Assembly (NCBI RefSeq): GCF_000276665.1
Contig: NW_004955502.1
Coordinates: 335,473 to 399,472 of the forward strand
DNA: 64,000 nt
Direction: 5' to 3'
Source: Chinchilla lanigera
Lineage: Eukaryota > Chordata > Mammalia > Rodentia > Chinchillidae
Both the position numbers and the translations under genes were made by a program. The notes under the pieces were generated by a model that searched no databases, was not told where the DNA came from, and saw nothing but the letters and a program-made list of their open reading frames with translations. Shown piece after piece: positions 34,100-45,979 of this stretch (the stretch's first letter is position 1; each line of letters begins with the position of its first letter).

Positions 34100-34246
34100 G
34101 TTTTTTTTTTTTTTTTGGTTATTGAGACAGGGTCTTGCTGTGTAGTTCAGGCTGGCCTTGAACTCACTATGTAACCTAGGCTTGCCTTGAACTCACGGCC
34201 AGCCTCCCAAGTGCTAGGATTACTGGCATGCACCACCACATCCAGC
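34100..34246 (-). repeat. B1-type SINE
   Basis: Reversed: poly(T), 'attgagacagggtcttgct', duplicated blocks 'tagttcaggctggcc' / 'taacctaggcttgcc' and 'caagtgctaggattactgg'. Confidence 0.92.
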
Positions 34247-34401
34247 CCTAGAAACACATTTAACATAACTACCTTTCTCTTGCTGAAATTGATTGCTCTA
34301 CTGACTTTAATCATTTCCTTTTTAAATATTTTTGTCACCTAATGTGGTCTCTAAACATCATTTATTATTGCCTGAGAATGTAATTTGTAATGGATGTTTA
34401 T

Positions 34402-34402
<1 letters not shown>

Positions 34403-34460
<58 letters not shown>

Positions 34461-34558
34461 CTTTCTTTCTTCCTTTCTTTCTCTGTCTCTCTCTCTTTCT
34501 TTCTTTCTTTCCTCCCTTCTGTCTTTCTCTCTCTCTCTCTCTTTCTTTTTTTCTTTAA
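34403..34558. repeat. (TTTC)n / pyrimidine microsatellite
   Basis: About 155 bp: pure tttc units to about 34,460, then variants with tctc and tccc. Apparent 60-77 codon frames are translations of this tract. Confidence 0.97.
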
Positions 34559-34706
34559 GGAATGAAAGGTTTATTTAGTCCACAGTTTGTGGAGGGCTCA
34601 GTCCATAATCAGTTGGCTCCAAGGCAGGGTGGCGTGGTACAGGGGCAACAGTTCATGGCAGCAGAAGACAGCAAAAGCAACAAGAGCAAAAAGGGGAGAA
34701 GAGTGG
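34559..34706 (-). mobile_element. MaLR-like LTR fragment
   Basis: The minus strand repeats the 3' half of the solo LTR at 6,991: 'gctgccatgaactgttgcc', 'ccaccctgccttggagcc', 'actgtggactaaataaacc'. It is truncated at both ends and abuts the pyrimidine microsatellite. Confidence 0.75.
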
Positions 34707-34799
34707 ATGTTTATTTTTCTATCATTTAAAGATACATAAATACATGAAAAGATACTTTATTGGATTATTTACTTTCCTTCTTGGCAGTTTATTTTTTAT

Positions 34800-35020
34800 C
34801 TTTTTTTTTGTACTGGGGATTGAATTTAGGAGCTCATACATGCTAGACAAGTGCTCTAGCACTGTGTCACTGAGTTACACCTGGAGATCTTTTTAAAATT
34901 GTAAAATTGTAAAATTGTAAAGGCTCTTGCTAATTTGCTCAAACTGCCTCAAAGTTGTGATTTTCCTATCTCAGCATCCCAAGTAGCAGCAATTATAGGC
35001 ATGTTCCATGTTGGGTTCTA
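34800..35020 (-). repeat. B1/ID composite SINE
   Basis: Reversed: 'gtactggggattgaattta', 'gcactgtgtcactgagttac', an internal aaaattgta triplication (34,894-34,922), then a decayed B1-like half to 'aattataggcatgttcc'. Confidence 0.7.
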
Positions 35021-36606
35021 ATTTTATCTTTTGAGTAGATATCTTTCTACTCAATACAAAATATCTTTCTACATAATACAAAATGTTATAAGTTCAAATA
35101 GAAATGCAATAGAAAAGTTCCTCCTACTTTTCTCCACATCTAGCTATCTCTATAACTAGTTTCTAGTCTAGTTCTTTTTGAGAAACAGTGCCTAAGATTG
35201 ATGTGTATATTTTTACATTTTTAATGTCCTAAGTAGAATTCCTAAATAGGTTCCAAAAATATAATTCTTAGAACTGTATGCCAAAGCTGATTTTCCTTTC
35301 ATATGAAATTGGCATAATTTGTAGAATAGGTTATATGGGTTCACCCTTGGATTAATTAAATGTGTAACTTTGATCAATTATGTGAACCAGATACAAAATA
35401 ACCATAAAAAGAGGACTAGGATAAAACTCAATGTAAATAGTGTTGTGGTATTTTACTTTGCTTTATTGTGGAGCTGAGAGATGTGAATTATTTTGATTCT
35501 TGGTACATTGGAAAATGTAATTAATTTGTTATGTTTTACTCCAGCAGATTCATAAATAATGTCATAATGATAATGTATAAATGACTAGAGAAACTAATTT
35601 CCAATTTAACGGTGCCTGAGCACTGCACCATTTTTATGAATCAACATTCTTTGGTTGCAAGAAACAAAAACAGACTCTGCTTATCTTAAAAAAATGACAA
35701 CAGCAAGAAAAGAAATTTTGCCGGAAGGATTCAGGTACTCACAGAAAAGTTGGAGAGCCAGACTTTGAAATGTACAGAGCCTGCACACCTGAGAAGATCT
35801 CAGAACTGGGCAGAGACAAGAATGTTCTCATATCAAAGATGACTTTGGATGTTTTATTAGATTCTATGTTCCTGATCATGCAACAGGAGACTACAAGATT
35901 AGAGTGACCATTCGTGATTGGATCAGACACAATGAGTAAAGTTGGATGGCTTACAGTAGACTTACAGCAGACTTACAGTAGAAATGAAACGCTTCTTTCA
36001 AGATGGAACAAGACCTTCAGGTGTGCATGAACCACATGCACACGTATCTCACAGCTGTGTGTCACCGTCTCTGTTGTGCTAGAGTCCCTCTCTCACTGAG
36101 ACCTCAGGGCCTCCTGGGGACAAGGCGTGTGAGCGGTTTCCTATGACTAAGTGCTGGAAGAAGAGCTAGATAGCTTGGCCCAGTTTCCACAGGAATTCTC
36201 ACTCCACAGCAGTGCTAGTGGAAAGTGACCTGGCACCACATGACAGCCTTGCTTGGGGCTGGAGGGGCAGGCTTGGAAAGCATTTCCCCCTGTAGAAAGT
36301 GGTGTGAGTGGTAGAGAGGGCCATTCACATAGCATGGAGAGAGGTTACACTTTGCCTTGTATGTACAAGCCTCCGGGAAGGAGGGCTGGCTTAGCTGACT
36401 CTTCTGGGGCCAGCAGGAGTGCAGCTGGTAGTCTGTCTTGGTGAGGCATCCTTCTATCGGCTCTCCAGCCTGCTCCTCCTCAGGCTTCTGCTCTTCCTGG
36501 GGCACCCATAACTTAGTGCACAGGAACCTGTGCCTCAGGCTCTGTTTTGTGGGGTAACCAAGCACTCTGACAAAAAAAAACTCAATGAAATATTTGTGAG
36601 CAAATA
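35021..36606. other. Unique DNA
   Basis: No gene or repeat that I can name. Short near-repeats occur ('ctttctac.caatacaaaat' twice at 35,040-35,085; a 'ttacagtaga' type word three times at 35,950-35,985). Open frames at 36.2-36.57 kb lack a known domain. Confidence 0.35.
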
Positions 36607-36621
36607 AGGTGCTCAGATTTA

Positions 36622-36728
36622 TTTATTTATTTATTTATTTTTGGTTTTTCTCCGGTACTGGAACTGAACTCATGACCTTGCGCTTGCCAGGCAGGCGCTT
36701 TGCCGCTGAGCTAAATCCCCAGCCCCCC
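36622..36728 (-). repeat. ID-type SINE, young
   Basis: Reversed: (TTTA)n tail, 'ctccggtactggaactgaac', 'gccgctgagctaaatcccc'. Target duplication aggtgctcagattta / aggtgcccagattta (36607-36621, 36729-36743), one difference. Confidence 0.94.
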
Positions 36729-37810
36729 AGGTGCCCAGATTTAATATGCACACTTTACTCTAGCAGTGATACATGTCCAGCCGTAGCTCTGTTGTAATGT
36801 TTTTATTGGCTAGAGATATTTATGTTGTTTGCATCCATAGAACTTTGACTCATTCTCTTATTGGAAAAGGAAAATGAAAAGAAGCTTGTCGAAATTACTT
36901 CTGATAACTTTCAAGTGCACCACTTCTCTGAAAATATCTGCACCAAGTTAACCATTTATAAAATAACTGGGCTGGCCATCAGGCACTGAAACCTGTCTGA
37001 GCAGACTGGATAAGAAAATTGTCTCATCAACAAAGCGAGAAGAAGGTACTTCATTCCTTTTGCCCTGAGAAAAATCAATATGCAATCAAAATTTTTATTT
37101 TTTTCTTAAAACTACCCCAAAAGTTGAATCTCACTATTTCTCATACTGTCGGCTGTGTCAAACATCTAAGCAGAAAATATAAGTACCTTTCAAAGTGTCC
37201 TTGATGAGTCTGCAGTTACAGTTAATGTGGGTCTTCTTTCGTTTAACTTTTGGCATGTCTCCTTTTAAGGAATTTCAAGAGGCTCTGTGCAATGAAAATA
37301 AAATAAAATATGGCAAGATTCTTTACTAGGGATATAAAGGAAAAGAGACTGACAGTATTCTTTTGCTTACTTTATAATACTTTTACTGAAGTGGGGTTTA
37401 TATGCATACGGTAGAAAAATGAAGTTACTAGAAGCACAGAGAGTCAAAATACAAGATGAGGTGGGCATTTAGGACAGTAAAGGAGAACATAAAGGAGAAT
37501 GGAGGTCATGACCATGGTGGCCCTGGCCCATTTGCTGGTGAGACAGTGAAGACATACAATGCATGGCAAACTGTCCTCATCAAATCAGTTGATTGTATTG
37601 CTCCCCAGTAACAGGGAGAAAACAATTCCTAAATTGATTACCTCATGGACTCACCCTGAGGGGTTTATTTAGCTTTTTCCTATTTAAGCAACTGAAGTTA
37701 TCAAGCAGTAATAAGGAATTCCTGGGTTTTCAGATTGATTTTTAGAGGACTGTTTTATTTATCTGTGAATTGAAAAAAGATAAAAGTTTATAGAAATGGT
37801 TAAGATGATC

Positions 37811-37941
37811 ACTGGGCATGGTGGTGCATGGTTGTAATCCCAGCACTCAGGAGGCTGAGGCAGGAGGATTGCTGTGAATTTGAGGCCATCCTGGGCTACA
37901 AAGTGCAGTCAAGGCCAGCCTGAACTACATATTGAGACCCT

Positions 37942-37943
<2 letters not shown>
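37811..37943 (+). repeat. B1-type SINE
   Basis: Forward: 'actgggcatggtggtgcatg', 'cagcactcaggaggctgagg', 'gggctacaaagtgcagtc', 'ggccagcctgaactacatat'. The tail has become a (GA)n microsatellite. Confidence 0.93.

Positions 37944-37983
<40 letters not shown>
37944..37983. repeat. (GA)n microsatellite in a SINE tail
   Basis: About 20 perfect GA units directly after the B1 'gagaccctgtt' end. Confidence 0.97.
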
Positions 37984-37987
<4 letters not shown>

Positions 37988-38187
37988 TATGTTGGCATCT
38001 GCATTCATGTTATTATTTTGGACTCAACGTGATAGATTTGTTTTCAGAAGGCTTACACCTTTTTTGCTAAGGTTGAATATATGATTGACACTTAGTTTAT
38101 CAGACAATCCCTGGAATTTAAATCTTGGGTAGAGGATTAAGGAGAGAAAAAAATGGCAGGAAATCATCTGTTTCAGGGACTGGGTGC

Positions 38188-38255
38188 TAGAGTTTGACCA
38201 CTATGAAACCACCCCTAGCATTAGAGTTTGACCACTATGAAACCACCCCTAGCAT
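38188..38255. repeat. Perfect 34-bp tandem duplication
   Basis: The 34-bp unit starting tagagtttgaccactatgaa is present twice, 38188-38221 and 38222-38255, with no differences. No coding context. Confidence 0.97.
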
Positions 38256-38299
38256 CATCAAGTCCTGGATGACTGGGGACAGCCAGGTTTGGCACATTT

Positions 38300-38382
38300 C
38301 ATTTTTTGGTACCGGAATTGAACTCAGGACCTTGTGCTTGCCAGGCAGGAACTGTGCCACTGAGCTGTTTCCCTGGCCCACT
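38300..38382 (-). repeat. ID-type SINE
   Basis: Reversed, somewhat decayed: 'ttggtaccggaattgaactc', 'gccactgagctgtttccctg'. Target duplication ggcacattt on both sides (38291-38299, 38383-38391). Confidence 0.9.
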
Positions 38383-38671
38383 GGCACATTTTAACATCTA
38401 GCTCTTCAGCTTTCTGTTCCAGATGTGAGGGCTGTGTTTCAGTGAGTTTCTGTTGTGTGAATTGACTACAGCTATTTATGCTGTTTGCATCTGTAGACCT
38501 TTGACTCATTCAACGGATGTCCCGTACCAGCTAGGAGGTTAAAGGAAAACTGACTTTATACTTGTCATATAAACAGTATGGGACCATAGTTAGAAGTTAT
38601 ACATCAATCATTTAAACAATACTTATTTTTAAAACCATGTGGCGAATGCTTACTGATACATACAATGATTT

Positions 38672-38827
38672 TTTTGGGAGAGGCAGGTTGAGACAGGGTC
38701 TTGCTATGTAGTTCAGGCTGATCTTGAACTCATTATGTAGCACAGGTTGGTCTCAAACTTATATGGCAATACTCCTGCCTCAGCCTCCCCAGTGCTGGGA
38801 TCACAGACAGGCACCACCATGCCTGGT
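38672..38827 (-). repeat. B1-type SINE
   Basis: Reversed: 'ttgagacagggtcttgcta', duplicated 'tagttcaggctgatc' / 'tagcacaggttggtc' blocks and 'cagtgctgggatcacagac'. 'aatgatttt' on both sides may be a short target duplication. Confidence 0.9.
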
Positions 38828-39612
38828 GATAAATAATGATTTAATGATTTTGTAAAGGAGCAAGCAAGACACTTGAAAAAAGTAAAGTATTATTGGACAA
38901 ATAAATATGAAACATATTTTTGATAATGATTTTATAGAAAATATATGAAGTAGATAATAGATGTTGTAAAAATATCTGACATCAATTGATTTATTATTTG
39001 ACACTGGCATGTTAGAGCATAGATCTTATTCTAGCTGGATTATTTCATACTTACCTGCTACTAATTATTTAGATACCACAGACAGACCCTGTCTCAAAAC
39101 ACAGAACAGAACAAAAAATTAAATGAACAAAAAGAATTCAAGGCTATTAACTTGATTCAACTCAAATATTCCCAGAAGTGAGAATTATAGTGAGTGTAGT
39201 CAGGTAGATTTGATAGAATCCAGACTTTGGGGTTATTTATTTTTCTGCTTTTCAAGGTTTAGCAACATTGATGACTTTTGTGTGGGAATAATTCTTGGTG
39301 TATTTATTTAAAGAAAAAAAAAATCCCAGTTTATCACATTATATCTGTATCCTTATCCTGATGGATCATCAGGTATAATCCTCTTTTATCAACAGATTTA
39401 GCATATTATATTACCTTTTTATATGTAGTTTTGGCAATGGAAAGGAAGGCTTATTTTTGTCTGTGTCTGAAGTTCATTGTCACAGAAATTATGTAAAACT
39501 GAGTAGGAGTTCTGTAGAATACCAGATGTAACTGTCACTGGATAGAGTCTAAGGACTTTTCCTCAAAAAGGAGATGAGGACTCGACGCACCTTACTCTCA
39601 GCATAGGTTCTT

Positions 39613-39737
39613 TTGTTTGTGTTTTTTGAGGCAGGGTCTCTTTATGTAGTTCAGTCTGGCCTTGAACTCATGGTGACCCTCTTGCCTCAACCTCCCAAAT
39701 GCTGCTGGAATTACAGGTGTGTGCCACCTTGCCTGGT
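39613..39737 (-). repeat. B1-type SINE without internal duplication
   Basis: Reversed: 'tgaggcagggtctctttat', a single 'tagttcagtctggcc' block, then directly 'ctcttgcctcaacctccc'. The 29-bp duplication seen in most copies is absent. Confidence 0.85.
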
Positions 39738-41348
39738 TCCCACAGTGCAGGTTCTTGACTTATCACAGAAAAACATTTCAGGGTGTGTCAGTGAAAGACA
39801 TAGACATTAAGCAGAACTAAAGAAATTCACACTCAGGTGTCAGATGTTTTTGAGTTCTTTATATATTCTAGATAGTGATCCTTTAACTGAGGAACATCTG
39901 GCAAAACTGTTTTCCTACACTGTAGTTTGTCTCCTTATTCTGTCGGTGGTTTTTTTTTTTTCTGTGCAAAAGCTGTTTTATAAGATGAGATCTCAGTTGT
40001 TGCTTCTTTGAGATATTTCCTGTGTATTCATAAAGTCTTTGCTTACACCAAATCTTCAAGAGTTCTACCTATTCTGTCTCCTGGCACATTAAGGGTTTCT
40101 GTATTTATATTTATGTCTTTTCTCTATTTAAATTTTAGCTTAGTGCATGGTGAGATATGGGTCTAGTTTTAGTCTTTGGCATGTGGAAAGGCAGGTTTTC
40201 TACCACCGGTTATTAAAGAGGTTCTCTCTTTTCCAGTGAATATGTTTGCCACCTTTGTCAAAGATAAGGTGGCTGAGTGTGTTTGGATTGTTTCTGCCTC
40301 TTCTAATTTGTTCCCTTGATTCTTGGGTCTGTTTTTTCGCTAGTACTATGCTTTTTTAAAAATGACAGTAGCTCTGTAGTATATTTTCAAGTCAGAGATT
40401 GTGATGCTCCTTGCTTTGCCTGTGTTGCCCAGAATTGCTTTTGCTATTCTATGTCTCTTTTGGTTCCAAATAACTTTTAGGATTGTTTCCTTTAATCCTG
40501 TGAGGTATGCTTTTGATATTTTGATCAGGATTGCATTAAATATGTATAACAGTTTTGGAACTATGGCCATTTTCACTATATTGGTTCTTTCTGCACAAGA
40601 ACAGGGATATGTTTCCATTTTCTCATATTCTCTTCCATTCCTTTTATTAGAGTTCTGTAGCTTTCAATGTAGAGGTTGTTTACTTACTTGGTTAGATTGA
40701 TTCCTACTTATTTCATTGTTGGGGGGTGGTATTGTGAAATGTGTTGTTTCTCTAGTTTCTCTCTCAGAGAGTTTGTTATTTGTGTACAGGAACATTATCA
40801 ATTTTTGAGTGTTGACTTTATATGGAGCTATGCTATTGAATTTGGTTATTAAATCTAGAAGTTTTTTGGTGGAATTTTGGGGTCTTCCATTTAGAGTATT
40901 CTGTCATCTTCAAATAATGAAAATTTAAATTCTTCCTTTCCTATCCCTATTCCTTTTGTTTCTTTGTCTAGTTTAATTGCTCTGGCTAACATTTGCAGAA
41001 TTATATTGAATAAGAATGGTGATAGTGACATCTTTTGTCTTATTCCTGATTTTAAAGTGAAAGTTTTCAGCTTTTGTCCATTTAGTACGATTTTGGCTCT
41101 TAGTTTATCATAGATGACTTTTATCAGATTGAGATAAAGACCATCTGTTCTAGTTTTCTGAAGGTTTTTTATCATGAATGGATGTTGGTCTTTGTCACCT
41201 GCTTTGTCTGCATCTCTTGAGATGATCATATGGTTTTTGTTCTTGGCTCTGTTAATATGGTGTATTGCATTTGTTGATTTAGGTGTGTTGAACCATCCCT
41301 GCATCCCTGGGAGTAATCCTACTTGGTCCTTATGTATAATCTTCTTGA

Positions 41349-41502
41349 GCTGGGCATAGTGGCACACAGCTGTAATCTCAGTACTTGGGAGGCTGAGGCA
41401 GGAGGCTCATTGTGAATTTGAGACCAGCCTGGGCTACAAAGTGAGCTCAAGACCAACCTGAACTGCATAGGGAGACCTTGTCTCAAAAAGACCAAGACAA
41501 AA
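41349..41502 (+). repeat. B1-type SINE inside L1 ORF2
   Basis: Forward: 'ctgggcatagtggcacacag', 'cagtacttgggaggctgagg', duplicated 'gggctacaaagtgagctc' / 'caacctgaactgcatagg' blocks, then 'ccttgtctcaaaaagacc'. Confidence 0.93.
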
Positions 41503-41628
41503 TCTGCTAAATGATTTGTTACACTCTGTTTCCCAGTATTTTATTCAGGATTTTTGCAACTATGTTCTTTAAGGAGATTGACCTGTAATTCTCTTTTAGT
41601 TGGATCCTTCTCTGGTTTTAGTATCAGG

Positions 41629-41803
41629 TTTTTTTCTTAAAGAGAGTAATTTAAAAAAAAGAACAACAGCAACATGCCAACATCACAGACATAAACAAAA
41701 CAAAGAAAGAACATTAAAAATGATACAGGGTTTCAAAATAAAATGATAGGAATTAACAGTGGTTGTTATATTACATATTGTTGTCTTCAACTATGTTGCT
41801 CAG
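41629..41803 (-). mobile_element. Short retro-inserted repeat, copy B, nested in L1
   Basis: An insertion in the L1 body between two copies of atcagg (41623-41628 and 41804-41809). Its T-rich left end implies a minus-strand poly(A) element. The core 'cattaaaaatgatacagggt', 'tgataggaattaacagtgg', 'ttgttatattacatattgt' matches copy A at 31,371-31,527, and this copy is longer at its 5' end. Confidence 0.65.
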
Positions 41804-42590
41804 ATCAGGGTAATTCTTGGTTTCAGGAGTGAGTGTGAACTTATCACTTCCTTTTCAATTTCATTAAAGAGTTTAAGAAGTAGCAGCATTAAGTGTCCTC
41901 TAAATTTTTTGTAGAATTCAGCAATGAATCCAGCAGGACCGGGGCTTTTCTTTATTGGTAGGTTTATAATTACATCTTCAGGGCCGGGAATTTTGTTGAC
42001 TGATATTGGTTTATTTAGAATTTTATATCTTCTTCATTCAGCTTTGGTAATTCATATCTATCTAGGAATTGGTCCATTTCTTCTCTGTTTTCCACCTTAT
42101 TACAATGCAGGTTCTTAAAATAGGTATTGATGATCTGGATTTATGCAGGATCTACTGTAATTTCACCCATGTCATTTCTAATCATGTGAATTTGAGTCTA
42201 TTCTTTCTTTTTTTGATAAGGCTGGCTAAGGGTTTGTCAACTTCATTTATTTTTTCAAATAATTACCTTGATTGATTGTTTCTATCATTTTCTTAGTCTC
42301 CATTTCATTAATTTCTGTTCTGATTTGTATAATTTTCTCCCCTGTATGAACTTTGGACTTGACTTGCTCTTCTTTTTCTAAACACTTAAGGTTCATCATT
42401 AGGTGGTTTATTTGAGCTCATTCTAGTTTTGATATGGGAATTCACTGCTATAAATTTTCCTCATAGGACTGCTTTAATTGTGTCCCATAAGTTCTAGTAC
42501 GCTATATTGGCATTATCATTTAATTGTAGAAACTGTTTTAATTTCTTCTTTAATGTTATCTGTGACCCACTGCTTGTTTAGGATGATGCT

Positions 42591-42722
42591 ATTTTTTTTT
42601 CTTTTTTTTTTTTTTTGAGACAGGATCTCACTATGTAGCCCAGGCTGGCCTTGAACTCACAGAAATCCTCCTGCCTCAGCCTCTCAAAGGCTGGATTACA
42701 GACATAAGCCACCATGCCCAGC
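42591..42722 (-). repeat. B1-type SINE without internal duplication
   Basis: Reversed: poly(T), 'ttgagacaggatctcacta', a single 'tagcccaggctggcc' block, 'atcctcctgcctcagcctc', ending 'accatgcccagcc'. It sits in the L1 ORF2. Confidence 0.88.
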
Positions 42723-43439
42723 CATGGAAGGTGTTATTTAATTTCCAAGTGTTTATGAAATTCTTGTGGTTTCTTTTGTCATTAATTTCCAATTTCAGTG
42801 CTTTATGGTCTGATAATACACATGGGATAATTTCATTTTGTTTACATTTATTTAAGCATATTCTGTGAGCTAGTATGTGATCTATTTTGGACAAAGTCCT
42901 ATGTGCATCTAAGAAAAATGTGTATTCTGATGTTATGGGTTCTGAAGACATCTACTAAGTCCATTTGTTCAAAAGTTTGGTTTAATTATGATTTTTTTCT
43001 CTAGGTGACCTATTGTGACAGTGACATATTGAGGTCCCCCATTACACTGTCTTAGTGCTTATTTGATTTTTCATATCCATTAATATTTATTTTATATAGT
43101 TGGGTTCACTGGTATTTATTGCATATATATTTATGATTGTTATCTCTTCCTCTTAGATTGTTCCTTTAATAAGTATGTAGTGACCTTTGTCTCTCCAAAT
43201 CTGTTGTGGCTTGAAATCCATTTTGTCTGCAAATAAATAGCTAACCCTGCTTTTTTCCAGGTTCCAGTCACAAGGAGTGTTGTTTTCCATCCTTTGACTT
43301 CCAGTCTATGAATTTCTTTTTGAATTAATGTGTTCTTGTATGCAGCATATAGTTGGATCTTGTTTTTTGATCCATTCTGCCAGTCTGTTTCTTTTGATTG
43401 GTGAATTGAGACCATTTACATTTATGGTTGCAACTGATG

Positions 43440-44641
43440 TTTACTGACTTATCCTTGTCATATTATTTTCTTGTTGTTGCCTCCTCCCATTTAATTACTT
43501 GCCTTGCCAGGTGGATTCACTCTGTTGGGGTTCATGCAGTTGTAGTCCTCATTATCTCTTTATAGAATGTCCTTCAAAATATTTTGAAATGCTGGTTTGG
43601 TGCTCATGAATTTCTTCAGGTGTTCTTTGACAGAGAAGTATCTTCTTTCTCCACTAGTTCTGAAAGATAGTTTTGAGGGGTACATCAGTCTGGGCTGGAG
43701 GATGTTTTCTCTTAGGGCTTGAAATACTTTACTCCAAGCTCTCCTTGACTTAAGGATCTATATTGAGAAGTTTTCTGTGATTTTGAAGGGCTTTCCATTG
43801 TAGGTGATTTGTTTCTTTTCTCAAACAGCTTTTAATGTTCTGTTCTTTTGTTGAATTTTTGAAATCTTTATCATTATATGCTTTTGTGTAGCTTTTTTTG
43901 GATAGGGGCTAACTGGAGTTCTATGTGCCTCACTTAACTATATGTCAAAATCAATTTCATACTTTGGAAATTTTCTGCCATCACTTCTGTGAACAGATTT
44001 TTTGTCATTTGTGCTATCTCCTGCTTTTTCATTGATTCCAATCAATCTTTGTTTTTTCTTCCGGTACTGGGAATTGAACTCATGACCTTGCACTTGCCAG
44101 GCAGGTACTGTGCTGCTGAGCTAAATCCCCAGCCCCTCCAATCAGTATTATGTTATTTTTCTTTGCATTGTCTAGTAGTTATTGGATTAATTTTTCAGGG
44201 TTCCTTACTATTTTTAAGAAATCTTTCTTTTCATCGTGCCTACTGAAATATTATCTTCTACATCTGATATTGTGCCCTAACATTGGCTCATTCCACTGCA
44301 TGTATTTTCAATGGAATTTTTAGGAGGTATCTGTTTGAATCTGTTTCATAGATTCCATTTCCTTCCTATGTTGAATTTTTGCAGTTTCCATCATTTTCCT
44401 AAACTCCTATTTTTAAAAATCTGTATCTACTCTAGAGTGACTAAGCATGTCTTTCATTATGGTCACCATCTCTGTAGTTATCTGAGAAATCTTTTCTGGT
44501 TTCATTTTTTAGAGTCTGATTCATCTACTTTGTTACTTTTGCTGTTACCACTTGAGACAACAATGTTGGGTGGCTTTAAAATTGTTCTGCCTCATTGAAC
44601 CTCAGGTTTGCCTTTGGTGAGCTGGAAGTCTGGGGCTGCAT
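43440..44641 (-). pseudogene. L1 ORF1 remains
   Basis: Begins at an ATG (44,641) in the context 'atgcagccccagacttcc', matching the ORF1 start of the second L1 at 50,523 ('atgcaatctcagacctcc'). The C-terminal RNA-binding region (about 43,560-43,700) aligns by eye with the better preserved frame at 49,361-49,555. Interrupted by the ID SINE and by stops. Confidence 0.7.
44045..44136 (-). repeat. ID-type SINE inside L1 ORF1
   Basis: Reversed: 'ttccggtactgggaattgaa', 'gctgctgagctaaatcccc'. Target duplication tccaatca at 44037-44044 and 44137-44144. Confidence 0.93.
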
Positions 44642-45474
44642 ATTGTTTAAGTGTCTTCTCATTTAAAAAAAAATTTTTTTTTTAGTTTAAGGCTTGCATT
44701 GATGCTGGTAAATTGCTTACTGTGGGTTGTTTTCTTGCTGATATTGAGAAGCCATTGAAATGACTACTTCTAAAATATGTCTTGCAGGTGTAGCTAGATT
44801 TTGGGTTTTTAGTCTATTGCAAGAGCCTACTTCTTCAACTTATTAGGAGTGAGAAGATGCTACCTGTTTGGGATAGCTCCTGGTTCTTTGGAACTGGCGC
44901 ATAGTATTGTTTATGACCCTTAGGCAATCTCAGTCTTGGCATACCAGGAAGAACAACTGATAAGAATAATTATGTCACCTTGGGTAAGTAGTAAAGTCAA
45001 GAATAACAATAGCATCAAACAAGCCCAGAAAGTGAGAAGCTGTGGTGACTGTTAATTTGGCACCTTTAACTGTATGGACTATATTTGTGATTATATAATA
45101 ACATCTAAAAAAATCACCCCAGAACCATATACAATAAACATAATCTCAACATGGCAGTTTTACCCTCAGGGGAGAAAATTTAAAGAGGTTATGGAAATAA
45201 TAGAGAAATAGAAGAAGAGGAGAAAAAATAGAAGAAGAGGAAAAGATTAGAAGCAAGACTGGAGGACAAATGAAGATTATGCAAACTTGGGAAACTTGTG
45301 AAGAAGACAGGAGGCAAAGAGAAGGAAGAAATAAAAACAAGAACACAACAGAACAACAAGAAAACTAGAAACAATGTTTACATTCATACAAAAACAAGAA
45401 CAATGAAAGAAGAAAAAAAGAAAAGAAAACCAAAACCAAAAAACAAGAAAGGAAAAAAAAAGAAGAAATATTGC

Positions 45475-45979
45475 TGTCTTAGTTTCTTGTTGCTGAAACA
45501 AAATATCTGACATTCAAAGTTAAAGGAGGAAAGGCTTATTTGGCTCCCAGTTTGTAGAGATTTCAGTTCATAATCAGCTGGGTCCATGGCACATGGACAG
45601 AGGGGAAACAGTTCACGGAGGCAGAAAAAGCAATAAAAGAGTGAGGGTATGTGTGTGCATATATATATATGTGTGTGTATGTGTGTGTATATATATGACA
45701 GAGACAGAGACAGAGAGACAGAGACAGAGACAAGGAGACAGAGAGATGGAGAGAGAGACAAGCTTCTTTCCATACCTTATACTGTGTCCAGACTACTGGG
45801 ATTAAGGTAGTGCCCATCCCATCAGTGGACTAACCCAGCAATCACACACCCTTTATCCCAGATCCCTGAATCCCAGCATTGAACCATGAATCAATCACAC
45901 ACTCTAGACTCACTCAACTCCAGAAAAACCCCATGACTGCATGAGGCTTTGGGGGAACATCTAGACACAAACCGTAACA
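45475..45979 (-). mobile_element. MaLR-like LTR inserted in L1 5' UTR
   Basis: A 505-bp reversed LTR. On its own strand it starts TGTTACGG and ends AAGACA, with 'agccaaataagcctttcc' near the end. It is longer than the 376-bp copy at 6,991 mainly because of a microsatellite block inside (45,650-45,765). Flanking pentamers attgc and catcc do not match. Confidence 0.8.
45650..45765. repeat. (TG/TA)n plus (GAGACA)n microsatellite
   Basis: Alternating tatata and tgtgtg runs (45,655-45,697) pass into irregular gagaca units (45,698-45,765), all within the LTR. Confidence 0.95.

Larger units (their letters stand above)
40350..43470 (-). pseudogene. L1 ORF2 remains (endonuclease/reverse transcriptase)
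   Basis: The best-preserved part is a 158-codon segment (41,367-40,891). It shows RT blocks in order: '[12 protein letters not shown]', '[10 protein letters not shown]' (region of the first catalytic Asp), '[15 protein letters not shown]' and FEDD at the position where active L1 elements have FADD. Endonuclease remnants near 43,415-43,140 include the QTN-like 'KGWKTTLL' and 'KAGLAI' blocks. Stops and shifts are frequent, and SINEs interrupt it. Confidence 0.85.

Noticed and set aside
34332..34578. Phe/Ser/Leu-rich membrane-like peptides
   Set aside because: Translation of the (TTTC)n microsatellite.
45146..45513. Hydrophobic minus-strand frames resembling membrane proteins
   Set aside because: They come from the pyrimidine-rich L1 5' UTR.
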